Shown here piece after piece: positions 1 through 5,019 of a stretch of DNA of 6,101 bases. The position numbers and the translations under genes are program-made. Location of the stretch: contig DAOWJG010000050.1 of the NCBI GenBank assembly GCA_030640485.1, positions 1-6,101 of the forward strand. The letters run 5' to 3'. Source of the stretch: Dehalococcoidales bacterium (GTDB taxonomy: Bacteria > Chloroflexota > Dehalococcoidia > Dehalococcoidales > UBA5760). Positions within the stretch are counted from its first letter, which is position 1, and each line of letters starts with the position of its first letter. The notes below the pieces were generated by a model, which saw only the letters and a program-made list of their open reading frames with translations, did no database searches and was not told the DNA's origin.

Positions 1-150
1 ATCTCCTAGAGAAATATAAATAACCATTCATTTACCCTAACCATTGTAAACGCTATCTGTATATCGGTCAATCTCCGTTAGCGCTGACCGAGGGCGCTTG
101 TCGCCTTCCTGCCCCTTCTCCGAATCAGCGCTTCCTTATAGCCGGACCCT
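1..150. other. Non-coding region downstream of the reductase gene, with nested inverted repeats
   Basis: No convincing gene is visible. The stretch lies beyond the stop of the minus-strand reductase gene. It contains GCGCTGA at 81-87 matched by TCAGCGC at 125-131, enclosing a small hairpin AGGGCG/CGCCTT at 91-96 and 102-107. CGGTCA at 65-70 matches TGACCG at 85-90, which would compete with the larger stem. There is no T-run on the exit side in the minus direction, so this is not a classical intrinsic terminator. A minus-strand ATG at 31 is open to the window edge for 10 codons (MNGYLYFSRR). It is too short to call, but it could be the start of a next gene. Confidence 0.4.
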
Positions 151-1335
151 TTAGCCTCTGTTCCTCAGGCGAAAAGGAATCTTCACTGCTTGGATAACCT
201 TAGATACGGCTACGGTCCCCAATATTTTTAGTAGACCACTGCTATGCCAGTCGAAAGACACATTACTGTCTTTGAGCAAGCTATCAGCCATGCCGTTAGC
301 TTTTATGGTGTTAAATAACTTGTCAATCTGCCGGTCGTTCAGGTGTTCATAAAACTTCCGAATCCGGTAGCCCATTTTGAGTTCCTGCCCTAGCTTTTTC
401 TTCCACTCCCGCTCGTAGTTAGCCAGCCCTCTAGCCGATAGGTCATTACTGTTTAGTGCCTGGTGTAGCGTGTTAGCTGCGATATCGGCACACAGCAGAC
501 CGTAGTAGATGCCACCGCCGGTAGTTGGTTTTACCTGCCCCGCCGCCGTCCCTACTACCAACCGCCGATTATAATAGGTTCGGGCTAATGGCTTTAACGG
601 TATCCCGCCATAGCTTAGCTCAGCCTCGGCTGAAACTATTTTCCCCTGAGCCACTAGGGATGCCATCAGTCTTTTTAGATAGAGCCCGGGGCTATGGCGT
701 GACAGGAGTCCCGCCCGAGCTTTAAGCGGCGAGGTTGGCACCAGCCAGGCGAAAAACCCCGGGGCTATCTCCTCGCCAAAATAAATCTCCAGCTCGTCTA
801 AAGCCACCGTTTCTACCTCAGCCTGTGCGCCAACGACAAAATGGCTAATCCTGCCCATTCCCAGCCCCTCAACCAACCGGGAGTTAAAACCGGAGGCAAT
901 AACCACCACGCGAGCATCAAAGTCCAGGCCTTCTTCCTGCCGGAGTGTCTGGATTCTGACCTTATCATTGCTGACCTCTAAATTCTTGACTGGGCTATTA
1001 AACACATATTTGGCTCCCTTATCCTGAGCGCAGCGGGCCATGGTGGTATCAAAGGCTGCCCGGTCTAAAACACAGGCCTGAGTCTCTTGCTGCCCCAGTC
1101 TAAGCACTTCCCCTGAGGGAGAAAATAGCGTGGCGCGGTTTACCCGCCTCAAAATGAGGTTGTCAGCAACAGCAAAGGAGCGAACACACTCTTGGCCAAT
1201 AATTCCAGTACAGCAAACCTTGCTTCCCAGTCTCTCCTTTTGCTCTAGCACCGCCACCTCATACCCCATGCCGGCTAATTTATATGCCACATGGCTCCCA
1301 ACTGGCCCGCCACCAATAACCGCCACGTCGTACAA
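151..1335 (-). CDS. Geranylgeranyl reductase family FAD-dependent oxidoreductase (COG0644 type)
   Basis: This is a flavoprotein of the FixC / geranylgeranyl-reductase family, which saturates isoprenoid double bonds. The real substrate, such as a quinone side chain or polyprenol, cannot be read from sequence. Residues are numbered from the GTG at 1341 (396 aa). They show a Rossmann FAD motif GGGPVG at 10-15, a strand-ending acidic residue E33, the family's Lys-Cys motif KVCCTG at 41-46, GFFAWLVP at 195-202, and the second FAD motif GTAAGQVKPTTGGGI at 264-278. The usual Asp of GDAAG is Thr here. The C-terminus is basic and amphipathic, fitting membrane association. I prefer the TTG at 1335: a GGAGG sits 7 nt before it but only 1 nt before the GTG at 1341, and the resulting MYDVAVIGGGP start is typical. 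It follows rsmG on the same strand after 195-200 nt, so it may have its own promoter; a weak TATTAT lies at 1373-1378 (minus). The family call is firm and the function open. Confidence 0.88.
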   Translation of the reverse strand: MYDVAVIGGGPVGSHVAYKLAGMGYEVAVLEQKERLGSKVCCTGIIGQECVRSFAVADNLILRRVNRATLFSPSGEVLRLGQQETQACVLDRAAFDTTMARCAQDKGAKYVFNSPVKNLEVSNDKVRIQTLRQEEGLDFDARVVVIASGFNSRLVEGLGMGRISHFVVGAQAEVETVALDELEIYFGEEIAPGFFAWLVPTSPLKARAGLLSRHSPGLYLKRLMASLVAQGKIVSAEAELSYGGIPLKPLARTYYNRRLVVGTAAGQVKPTTGGGIYYGLLCADIAANTLHQALNSNDLSARGLANYEREWKKKLGQELKMGYRIRKFYEHLNDRQIDKLFNTIKANGMADSLLKDSNVSFDWHSSGLLKILGTVAVSKVIQAVKIPFRLRNRG

Positions 1336-1342
1336 CTTCACG

Positions 1343-1347
1343 CCTCC
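1343..1347 (-). promoter_or_regulatory. Shine-Dalgarno site that decides the reductase start
   Basis: On the minus strand, GGAGG is followed by one base and then GTG (1341), or by seven bases and then TTG (1335). Normal spacing favours the TTG, shortening the product by two residues. Confidence 0.55.
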
Positions 1348-1436
1348 GCTTGATAAACCTAACTACTAACTTATAATACACTATTTATGCCGGGGGTAAC
1401 TAGCCTTTATCCTCATCCGTGGAAGCTTCGCATCAT

Positions 1437-1526
1437 TCAAGAAATGCGGCTGGTATTAACGAAATTTCTGTCGCCTTTAAGTTTGAGGGCTAGCAACGGC
1501 AAGAATAGCTTGATGGTCTTTAGCAC
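1437..1526 (-). CDS. Possible 29-residue amphipathic peptide downstream of rsmG
   Basis: A small open frame begins with GTG 10 nt after the rsmG stop codon, preceded by GGAG with a 4-nt spacing. The product begins with V/M-LKTIKLFLPLLALKLKGD, alternating lysines with leucines in a way that would form an amphipathic membrane-binding helix, and ends in a polar tail. I do not recognise it. It could be a coupled small protein, or the truncated remnant of a longer gene. Coding is suggested only by the ribosome-binding site and the position, so confidence is low. Confidence 0.25.
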   Translation of the reverse strand: MLKTIKLFLPLLALKLKGDRNFVNTSRIS

Positions 1527-1536
1527 TATTCTCCGG

Positions 1537-2265
1537 CTACATGAGTGGTCTCTTTGCTGGGATGCCGGAGCGACGGGGATAAGTTTCGGGCGTTCTGGAT
1601 ACCTTATCAATTATTACTAACTGGCGTTCATCAGTAAACTCTTCTAGGTTAACCCTTATTGTCTCTCGTAGCTTACTCCCCAGAAGGCTAACTACGTGGC
1701 TGGCTTGACCTATTTCTGATTCAATATTCCCCTTTTTCTGGGCAATAAAATTGCCGCCAACAAGGCAGAAGGGCAGGGTTAATTCAACCAGGGTGACCAG
1801 CGGGGCAACACCCCGAGACAGCACCATATCAAAGTTCTCCCGGTATTCCGCCTGGTGGGCGACTTCTTCAGCTCGCCCGACTACGATTTCAACATTATTC
1901 AGGCCGAGTCTATCTTTAAGATGGTGTAGGAAGGCGGCCTTTTTAGCGGTGGCCTCAAGCAGCACTAGCCTGATATCAGGGAACAAAATCTTAAGGGGTA
2001 GGCCAGGCATGCCAGCACCGGTGCCAACATCAATAACTCGGAAGCTAGGGTTAGTTTTCGGTGGCGGCCAAGCTAAACTCACCGTTAAAGAATCAAGGAA
2101 GTGTTTTATCTGCACCTCTTCATAACCAGTTAGGCGGGTAAGATTCAAGCGCTGGTTCCAATCTACCAGCTCTTGGTAGTAGATAGAGAATTGCTCAAGT
2201 TGACTGAGGCTAAGCGATAACCCTAGTTTTTTTGCCCCGGCACTAAGCTTTTCCATAGTAGTCAC
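1537..2265 (-). CDS. rsmG: 16S rRNA (guanine-N7) methyltransferase RsmG (GidB)
   Basis: RsmG uses S-adenosylmethionine to methylate N7 of the conserved guanosine in the 530 loop of 16S rRNA (G527 in E. coli numbering) on the small subunit; loss gives low-level streptomycin resistance in several bacteria. The 242-residue length is normal for the family. Visible signatures are WNQRLNLT at 36-43, HFLDSL at 55-60, the SAM-binding loop DVGTGAGMPGLPLKI at 79-93, the acidic E104 closing the next strand, SRGVAPL at 150-156, and the typical C-terminal YPRRSGIPAKRPL at 229-241. The start is GTG at 2265, with an in-frame stop 12 nt upstream. An ATG at 2256 is the only close alternative, and neither has a good Shine-Dalgarno site. 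The common parA/parB neighbours are absent here. Confidence 0.95.
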   Translation of the reverse strand: MTTMEKLSAGAKKLGLSLSLSQLEQFSIYYQELVDWNQRLNLTRLTGYEEVQIKHFLDSLTVSLAWPPPKTNPSFRVIDVGTGAGMPGLPLKILFPDIRLVLLEATAKKAAFLHHLKDRLGLNNVEIVVGRAEEVAHQAEYRENFDMVLSRGVAPLVTLVELTLPFCLVGGNFIAQKKGNIESEIGQASHVVSLLGSKLRETIRVNLEEFTDERQLVIIDKVSRTPETYPRRSGIPAKRPLM

Positions 2266-2602
2266 GGATATAGTTTACAACCTCGCTACTTGGGTATTGC
2301 CTCCAAATTATATCATTAGTTGCTGCCAGTGGAGTAGTAATCTAGGGCTCTAGGAGAGGCTTTAACCTATCTTAGAGGCTATATGCCCCCCTTTGCTTTA
2401 TAATAGGGCACAACTGACAGTAGGTGATAGTTCAGTATCCAAAGCAAACGAGGTTAGCAGTTAAAAAGCCCATCGTTTTCCTAGCCAAGAGGCAAAAACA
2501 CCTTCACCGTGGCCATAAGAAGGAGTAGAGGAATCATGCCATTTCAAACCCAGCGTTTATTTCAGCATAACGCCGGCTAAAAATTTTCCCGTAAAGCCCC
2601 CC
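2266..2602. other. Divergent intergenic region between rsmG and the regulator gene
   Basis: No gene is supported in this stretch. It contains the candidate rsmG -10, an isolated plus-strand TATAAT at 2399-2404 without a good -35, a short direct repeat AGAGGCT at 2355-2361 and 2374-2380, and a 14-codon frame (MPFQTQRLFQHNAG, 2536-2580) preceded by purine-rich sequence that could act as a ribosome-binding site. The 14-codon frame has no visible promoter of its own and is probably chance or gene debris. Confidence 0.45.
2307..2312 (-). promoter_or_regulatory. Candidate -10 element for rsmG
   Basis: The minus strand reads a perfect TATAAT here, which would start transcription near 2300 and leave a leader of about 35 nt before the GTG at 2265. 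No good -35 hexamer is seen at 16-18 bp, so the call rests on the -10 and its position. Confidence 0.35.
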
Positions 2603-2631
2603 TTGACATTAGTCTATTAATATGCTATATT
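2603..2631 (+). promoter_or_regulatory. Sigma-70-type promoter of the winged-helix regulator
   Basis: A perfect TTGACA at 2603-2608 is followed after exactly 17 bp by TATATT at 2626-2631. Transcription should begin near 2638, which is downstream of the ATG at 2633 and upstream of the Shine-Dalgarno site at 2656. This excludes that ATG as the translation start on this transcript. Confidence 0.75.
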
Positions 2632-2634
2632 AAT
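2616..2634. promoter_or_regulatory. Palindromic operator candidate over the -10
   Basis: ATTAATAT at 2616-2623 and ATATTAAT at 2627-2634 form a perfect 8-bp inverted repeat separated by GCT. It completely covers the -10 hexamer and reaches towards the start site. AT-rich palindromes of this length over a promoter are typical sites for MarR/PadR-type winged-helix dimers, and the gene behind it encodes such a protein, so autorepression is the natural reading. Confidence 0.5.
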
Positions 2635-2655
2635 GCTCACTGGCACTAAGCGAGC

Positions 2656-2661
2656 GGAGGG
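2656..2661 (+). promoter_or_regulatory. Shine-Dalgarno site setting a GTG start for the regulator
   Basis: GGAGGG lies 7 nt before the GTG at 2669 and within the predicted transcript. It marks the GTG as the start and removes 12 residues from the longer ATG-initiated frame beginning at 2633. Confidence 0.65.
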
Positions 2662-2668
2662 ATATCGG

Positions 2669-2989
2669 GTGCTGCCTACTGAAATGGTGATATTACTAGC
2701 TATTGCCGAAGCCGGAGAGTTTGGTAGAGAAGTACTGGCGCGCCCGATGGGTGATGTGCCGGGTGAGTATATCGGTCATTTATATCAGTCACTGGTCAGA
2801 CGCGGCTATCTGAGGCAGAGTAGTTCACGGGGCTAGCAACTTACGGCGAAGGGGGGAGCGGCTCTGATAGAGTTCCTGCACAAAAATGAAACCAGGGTCA
2901 GGCAGACGATAAAGGCATTAAAACGACTACGTATTGAGATTGGCCAGGAGATAGACAAAGTCAAAAAGGAAGCTACGGTGGTCAAATGA
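2669..2989 (+). pseudogene. Small winged-helix (PadR/MarR-like) regulator interrupted by an in-frame amber codon
   Basis: The frame reads 55 codons, a TAG at 2834-2836, then 50 more codons in the same frame to a TGA at 2987-2989. Together they make a sensible 106-codon winged-helix protein: an N-terminal helix LPTEMVILLAIAEAGEFG, a recognition-helix region GEYIGHLYQSLVRRGYL at 32-48, a wing SSSRG-(stop)-QLTAKG, and a basic C-terminal helix (residues 64-106) likely used for dimerisation. The stop falls where this fold commonly has an aromatic residue, as in GYxLTxKG, so a single change from TAT or TAC is a simple explanation. Nothing else is decayed: no frameshift, and promoter and ribosome-binding site are intact. 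It is either a very recent pseudogene, a sequencing or strain variant, or a case of suppression. The family assignment (PadR-like versus other winged helix) is from fold pattern only. Confidence 0.7.
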
Positions 2990-3040
2990 GAAGTAGGAAC
3001 GGGCACTCCGGGCGCAGTTATTTGACTGTGAGGCAGCATT

Positions 3041-3069
3041 TTGAGAGCAGGAATAGTTAATGTTATTAA
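3041..3069 (+). promoter_or_regulatory. Weak promoter candidate for the 31-residue ORF
   Basis: TTGAGA at 3041-3046 and TATTAA at 3064-3069 are 17 bp apart, matching 5/6 and 4/6 of consensus. A start near 3076 would leave a 15-nt leader before the ATG at 3091. Confidence 0.25.
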
Positions 3070-3090
3070 GAAGGTTCTGTTTAGGGTAGG

Positions 3091-3186
3091 ATGGCTAACT
3101 ATGACCGCTTGAAAGAGACATATCTATGGACTAGACCGGAAAAACCCAACCGGGGTATCCGTGTTACTCCGGCTGATAAGGTATAA
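3091..3186 (+). CDS. Possible 31-residue protein of unknown function
   Basis: The ATG-to-TAA frame encodes a hydrophilic peptide beginning MANYDRLKETYLWTRPEKP and ending in TPADKV. AGGG lies 4 nt before the ATG, and a weak promoter candidate precedes it. There is no signal peptide, membrane segment or cysteine pair. I do not recognise it. It may be a genuine small protein, or the N-terminus left from a degraded gene, since the region around it has no other coding capacity. Its proline- and charge-rich composition looks protein-like but 31 codons is within chance. Confidence 0.3.
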   Translation: MANYDRLKETYLWTRPEKPNRGIRVTPADKV

Positions 3187-3202
3187 ATTAAGGGTGAATC
3201 GG

Positions 3203-3227
3203 CTGGCGATGAGGAGACATCAGCCAG
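3203..3227. repeat. Hairpin 1, just behind the 31-residue ORF
   Basis: CTGGC at 3203-3207 pairs with GCCAG at 3223-3227, and GATG at 3208-3211 with CATC at 3218-3221, with one bulged A and a 6-nt loop. It begins 16 nt after the stop of the small ORF. Only TTTA follows, so terminator function would be weak. Confidence 0.45.
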
Positions 3228-3246
3228 TTTAGGGAAGGGGAATATA

Positions 3247-3290
3247 GGGAAACACGCCGGTAAATTCCTGAATACATTCGGTAGTTTCCC
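3247..3290. repeat. Hairpin 2
   Basis: GGGAAAC at 3247-3253 is perfectly complementary to GTTTCCC at 3284-3290. Beyond a small internal loop, CCG at 3257-3259 can pair with CGG at 3279-3281. The role is unknown. Confidence 0.4.
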
Positions 3291-3297
3291 ACTCTTC

Positions 3298-3354
3298 TCT
3301 CAGTTTGGGGGGAGCTGCGACTGAGAATTATAAAAGAGTCCAGCGTCCCCCCAA
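3298..3354. repeat. Hairpin 3: long GC-rich stem with a mutually exclusive alternative
   Basis: The main stem pairs TTGGGGGGA (3305-3313) with TCCCCCCAA (3346-3354), GCTG (3314-3317) with CAGC (3341-3344) and GACT (3319-3322) with AGTC (3337-3340). That is 17 bp with two single-base bulges and a 14-nt loop. TCTCAGT (3298-3304) can instead pair perfectly with ACTGAGA (3320-3326), using three bases of the main stem and placing its 5' strand in a loop. Only a short TTTT follows at 3358-3361, so it is at best a poor intrinsic terminator. Confidence 0.55.
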
Positions 3355-3477
3355 CAGTTTTCACACTATCTACACCACGCACGAAGTTCTTCCCTCTACC
3401 AATCAAAGACGTTTCTGCTTTCGTCGTTAACCCTCATTTCCTCCCCTCCGGTCTTCAAGTCTCTTCTTGTGCATTTA

Positions 3478-3519
3478 AACACAGGCTAAGGCACATTGTA
3501 TTTTATCTGGGCCTGTGTT
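3478..3519. repeat. Perfect 9-bp inverted repeat bracketing the thiamin promoter -35
   Basis: AACACAGGC at 3478-3486 and GCCTGTGTT at 3511-3519 are exact reverse complements with centres 33 bp apart, about three helical turns. One arm is upstream of the -35 and the other runs over the TG element into the first base of the -10. It could be a pair of operator half-sites or a cruciform. No regulator can be named. Confidence 0.4.
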
Positions 3520-3524
3520 ATATT
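3496..3524 (+). promoter_or_regulatory. Promoter of the thiC-thi4-cinA operon
   Basis: TTGTAT at 3496-3501 and TATATT at 3519-3524 are separated by 17 bp, and TGT at 3516-3518 provides an extended -10. The start is expected near 3531, about 20 nt before the TPP aptamer and 175 nt before the thiC start codon. Confidence 0.65.
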
Positions 3525-3549
3525 AAGATAGAAATTGAATAAGGTTAAT

Positions 3550-3633
3550 CCGCTAGGGGTGCTTAAAGGCTGAGAGGTGATTTTAAGCCGACCCTTGAAA
3601 CCTGATCTTGGTAATGCAAGCGTAGGGAAGCGG
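3550..3633 (+). promoter_or_regulatory. TPP riboswitch aptamer (thi box)
   Basis: The aptamer binds thiamin pyrophosphate. Its conserved blocks are present in order: GGGGTGC at 3556-3562, CTGAGA at 3570-3575, ACCC at 3591-3594, AACCTGAT at 3599-3606 and GCGTAGGGAA at 3620-3629. P1 is CCGCT (3550-3554) with AGCGG (3629-3633), P2 is GGGT (3557-3560) with ACCC (3591-3594), P4 is CCT (3601-3603) with AGG (3624-3626), and P5 is CTTG (3607-3610) with CAAG (3617-3620). GCTTAAA (3561-3567) can also pair with TTTAAGC (3582-3588), which may compete with the short canonical P3 and P3a. The aptamer is followed by a terminator in front of thiC. Confidence 0.96.
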
Positions 3634-3642
3634 CAGAGACCT

Positions 3643-3692
3643 AGACCAAGGTTTTACTTCTTACTGCCGATACCCTTGGTCTTTAATTTTTT
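3643..3692 (+). terminator. Intrinsic terminator that is the expression platform of the TPP riboswitch
   Basis: AGACCAAGG at 3643-3651 pairs with CCTTGGTCT at 3674-3682, followed by TTAATTTTTT to 3692 and then directly by the thiC ribosome-binding site. The 5' arm ACCAAGGT (3645-3652) can instead pair over 8 positions with ATCTTGGT (3605-3612) inside P4/P5 of the aptamer, giving an antiterminator. Bound TPP would lock P5, free the arm and cause termination. Confidence 0.88.
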
Positions 3693-3705
3693 GGGGAGGG
3701 TGAAT

Positions 3706-5001
3706 ATGACTCAACTGGAACTAGCTAAAGAAGGAATAATATCGCCACAAATGAGGGTGGTGGCTCAGCACGAGGGGGTGGAAGCTGAATTTATTAGGCA
3801 GGGGGTAGCTAGCGGGACGATAGTAATTCCGGCTAATGTTAGACACCTAAACCTTATTCCCGGTGGTATTGGCGAGGGACTTAAAACCAAGGTTAATGCC
3901 AATATCGGCACCTCCTCAGACTTTTGTGATGTTGATGCTGAGCTGGAAAAGCTGCACGCGGCTACCGAGGCTGGCGCCGATGCCGTTATGGATCTGTCCA
4001 CTGGTGGCGATATTTCAGCTGTTCGGCGGGCTATTATTGCCGCAAGCTCGGTGGCAATAGGCACCGTGCCCATATATCAAGCCGCCATTGGGGCAGTAGA
4101 TAGTCGTGGCGCTATCGTTAAAATGACTGTTGATGACCTATTTAGCGGGATTGAAGAGCATATTTACGATGGTGTTGATTTCATAACCGTGCATTGTGGT
4201 GTTACCCAACAAGCAGTTGCCAAGCTCAGGCAGCAGGGGAGGGTGGCTGATGTCGTATCTCGCGGTGGGGCGATTCTCATCGGCTGGATGCTCCACAACG
4301 AACGTGAAAATCCCCTCTATGAGTACTATGACCGCTTGCTCGAGATGGCCAGGGAGTTTGATGTCACCCTGAGCCTTGGTGATGGGATGCGTCCCGGTTG
4401 TTTGGCTGACGCTACTGACCGAGCCCAGATTGAGGAACTGCTTGTTATCGGGGAGTTGGTGCAGCGGGCTCGTGAGGCTGGGGTTCAGGCGATGGTTGAG
4501 GGACCCGGGCATCTACCCTCGAATCAAATTGAGGCTAATGTGCGGTTAGAACAGTCCATCTGCAAGGGGGCGCCTTTCTATGTGTTGGGACCGCTGGTAA
4601 CCGATGTTGCCGCTGGCTATGACCATATTACCGGGGCGATAGGTGGGGCAATTGCGGCCGCTTTTGGTACCGATTTTCTGTGCTATGTAACCCCGGCTGA
4701 GCACCTTTCCCTGCCTGACCCGGAAGACGTGAGGCAGGGGGTGATTGCCTCGCGTATTGCGGCTCACGCTGGTGATATAGTTAAGGGAGTAAAAGGCGCC
4801 GCAGATTGGGACCGGCGAATGTCGGTAGCCCGAAAGAGGCTTGACTGGGAAGAGCAGGCGAGGTTGTCCTTGGATCCGGAGCGGTCTCGACGGGTGCACG
4901 GTAAGCATACCTCGGCGGGGGCGGCTTGCAGCATGTGTGGTGAATTCTGCGCTATGGAGCTGGTAGAGAAGTACTTAGGGGTTAAGGCAACTAAGTGTTA
5001 A
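3706..5001 (+). CDS. thiC: Phosphomethylpyrimidine synthase ThiC (short form)
   Basis: ThiC is a cytosolic radical-SAM enzyme with a 4Fe-4S cluster that rearranges aminoimidazole ribotide to hydroxymethylpyrimidine phosphate, the pyrimidine half of thiamin. The 431 residues match the short bacterial/archaeal form without the long N-terminal domain. Visible family motifs are NANIGTS at 64-70, DLSTGGDI at 96-103, VPIYQA at 121-126, HCGVT at 163-167, SLGDGMRPG at 223-231, EGPGH at 265-269, and PAEHLSLP at 330-337. H269 and H333 are the likely metal ligands. The C-terminal cluster motif CSMCGEFC at 408-415 has spacing CX2CX3C. The start is ATG at 3706, 5 nt after a GGGGAGGG run. A longer frame from GTG 3577 would run through the riboswitch and terminator and is not real. 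Paralogue BzaF (benzimidazole synthesis) is less likely given the TPP switch and thi4. Confidence 0.96.
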   Translation: MTQLELAKEGIISPQMRVVAQHEGVEAEFIRQGVASGTIVIPANVRHLNLIPGGIGEGLKTKVNANIGTSSDFCDVDAELEKLHAATEAGADAVMDLSTGGDISAVRRAIIAASSVAIGTVPIYQAAIGAVDSRGAIVKMTVDDLFSGIEEHIYDGVDFITVHCGVTQQAVAKLRQQGRVADVVSRGGAILIGWMLHNERENPLYEYYDRLLEMAREFDVTLSLGDGMRPGCLADATDRAQIEELLVIGELVQRAREAGVQAMVEGPGHLPSNQIEANVRLEQSICKGAPFYVLGPLVTDVAAGYDHITGAIGGAIAAAFGTDFLCYVTPAEHLSLPDPEDVRQGVIASRIAAHAGDIVKGVKGAADWDRRMSVARKRLDWEEQARLSLDPERSRRVHGKHTSAGAACSMCGEFCAMELVEKYLGVKATKC

Positions 5002-5019
5002 TATCGAAAGGAGAAGTGG

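Larger units (their letters stand above)
1342..1536. other. Gap between rsmG and the reductase gene
   Basis: Apart from the possible 29-residue peptide, no gene is visible. A TATTAT hexamer at 1373-1378 (minus) could be the -10 of a promoter for the reductase gene, but no convincing -35 lies upstream. No terminator hairpin with a T-run follows rsmG, so read-through from rsmG into the reductase gene is possible. Confidence 0.35.
3187..3477. other. Structured intergenic stretch upstream of the thiamin promoter
   Basis: No convincing gene is seen on either strand. The stretch holds three consecutive hairpins (listed separately) and then a pyrimidine-rich segment at about 3385-3465. On the minus strand that segment gives a strong purine run GGAGGGGAGG ahead of an ATG at 3437 that is closed after 13 codons. 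The thiamin promoter starts only at 3496, so these structures are not part of the thiC leader. Confidence 0.5.

Noticed and set aside
1751..2125. 124-codon plus-strand frame inside rsmG, and similar antisense frames in thiC and thi4
   Set aside because: Composition is a reverse-frame shadow of well-identified genes, with no start signals.
2536..2580. 14-codon frame with purine-rich upstream sequence
   Set aside because: No promoter, no recognisable leader-peptide feature such as codon runs, and no attenuator behind it.
2834..2839. Programmed readthrough or pyrrolysine insertion at the TAG
   Set aside because: The following CAA only loosely recalls viral readthrough contexts, no supporting RNA structure is visible, and no pyrrolysine genes are in view.
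2833..3039. 68-codon minus-strand frame
   Set aside because: It is a shadow of the 3' half of the regulator, which reads as a coherent winged-helix protein on the other strand.
3098..3111. 14-bp direct repeat ACTATGACCGCTTG shared with thiC at 4325-4338
   Set aside because: Both encode YDRL in the same frame, but there is no similarity on either side; chance is the simplest explanation.
3233..3352. Resemblance to a cobalamin riboswitch (AGGGAA, then GGTAAATTCC, then CTGCGACTGAG and AGTCCAG)
   Set aside because: The order is suggestive but the spacing is wrong, the stem around GGT is absent and the B12 box is not properly matched.
3188..3406. 72-codon minus-strand frame
   Set aside because: It starts with TTG without a ribosome-binding site, has no recognisable protein pattern and lies across the hairpins.
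3577..3705. N-terminal extension of ThiC by 43 residues from a GTG at 3577
   Set aside because: It would translate the aptamer and the terminator; the ThiC family start and a strong ribosome-binding site are at 3706.
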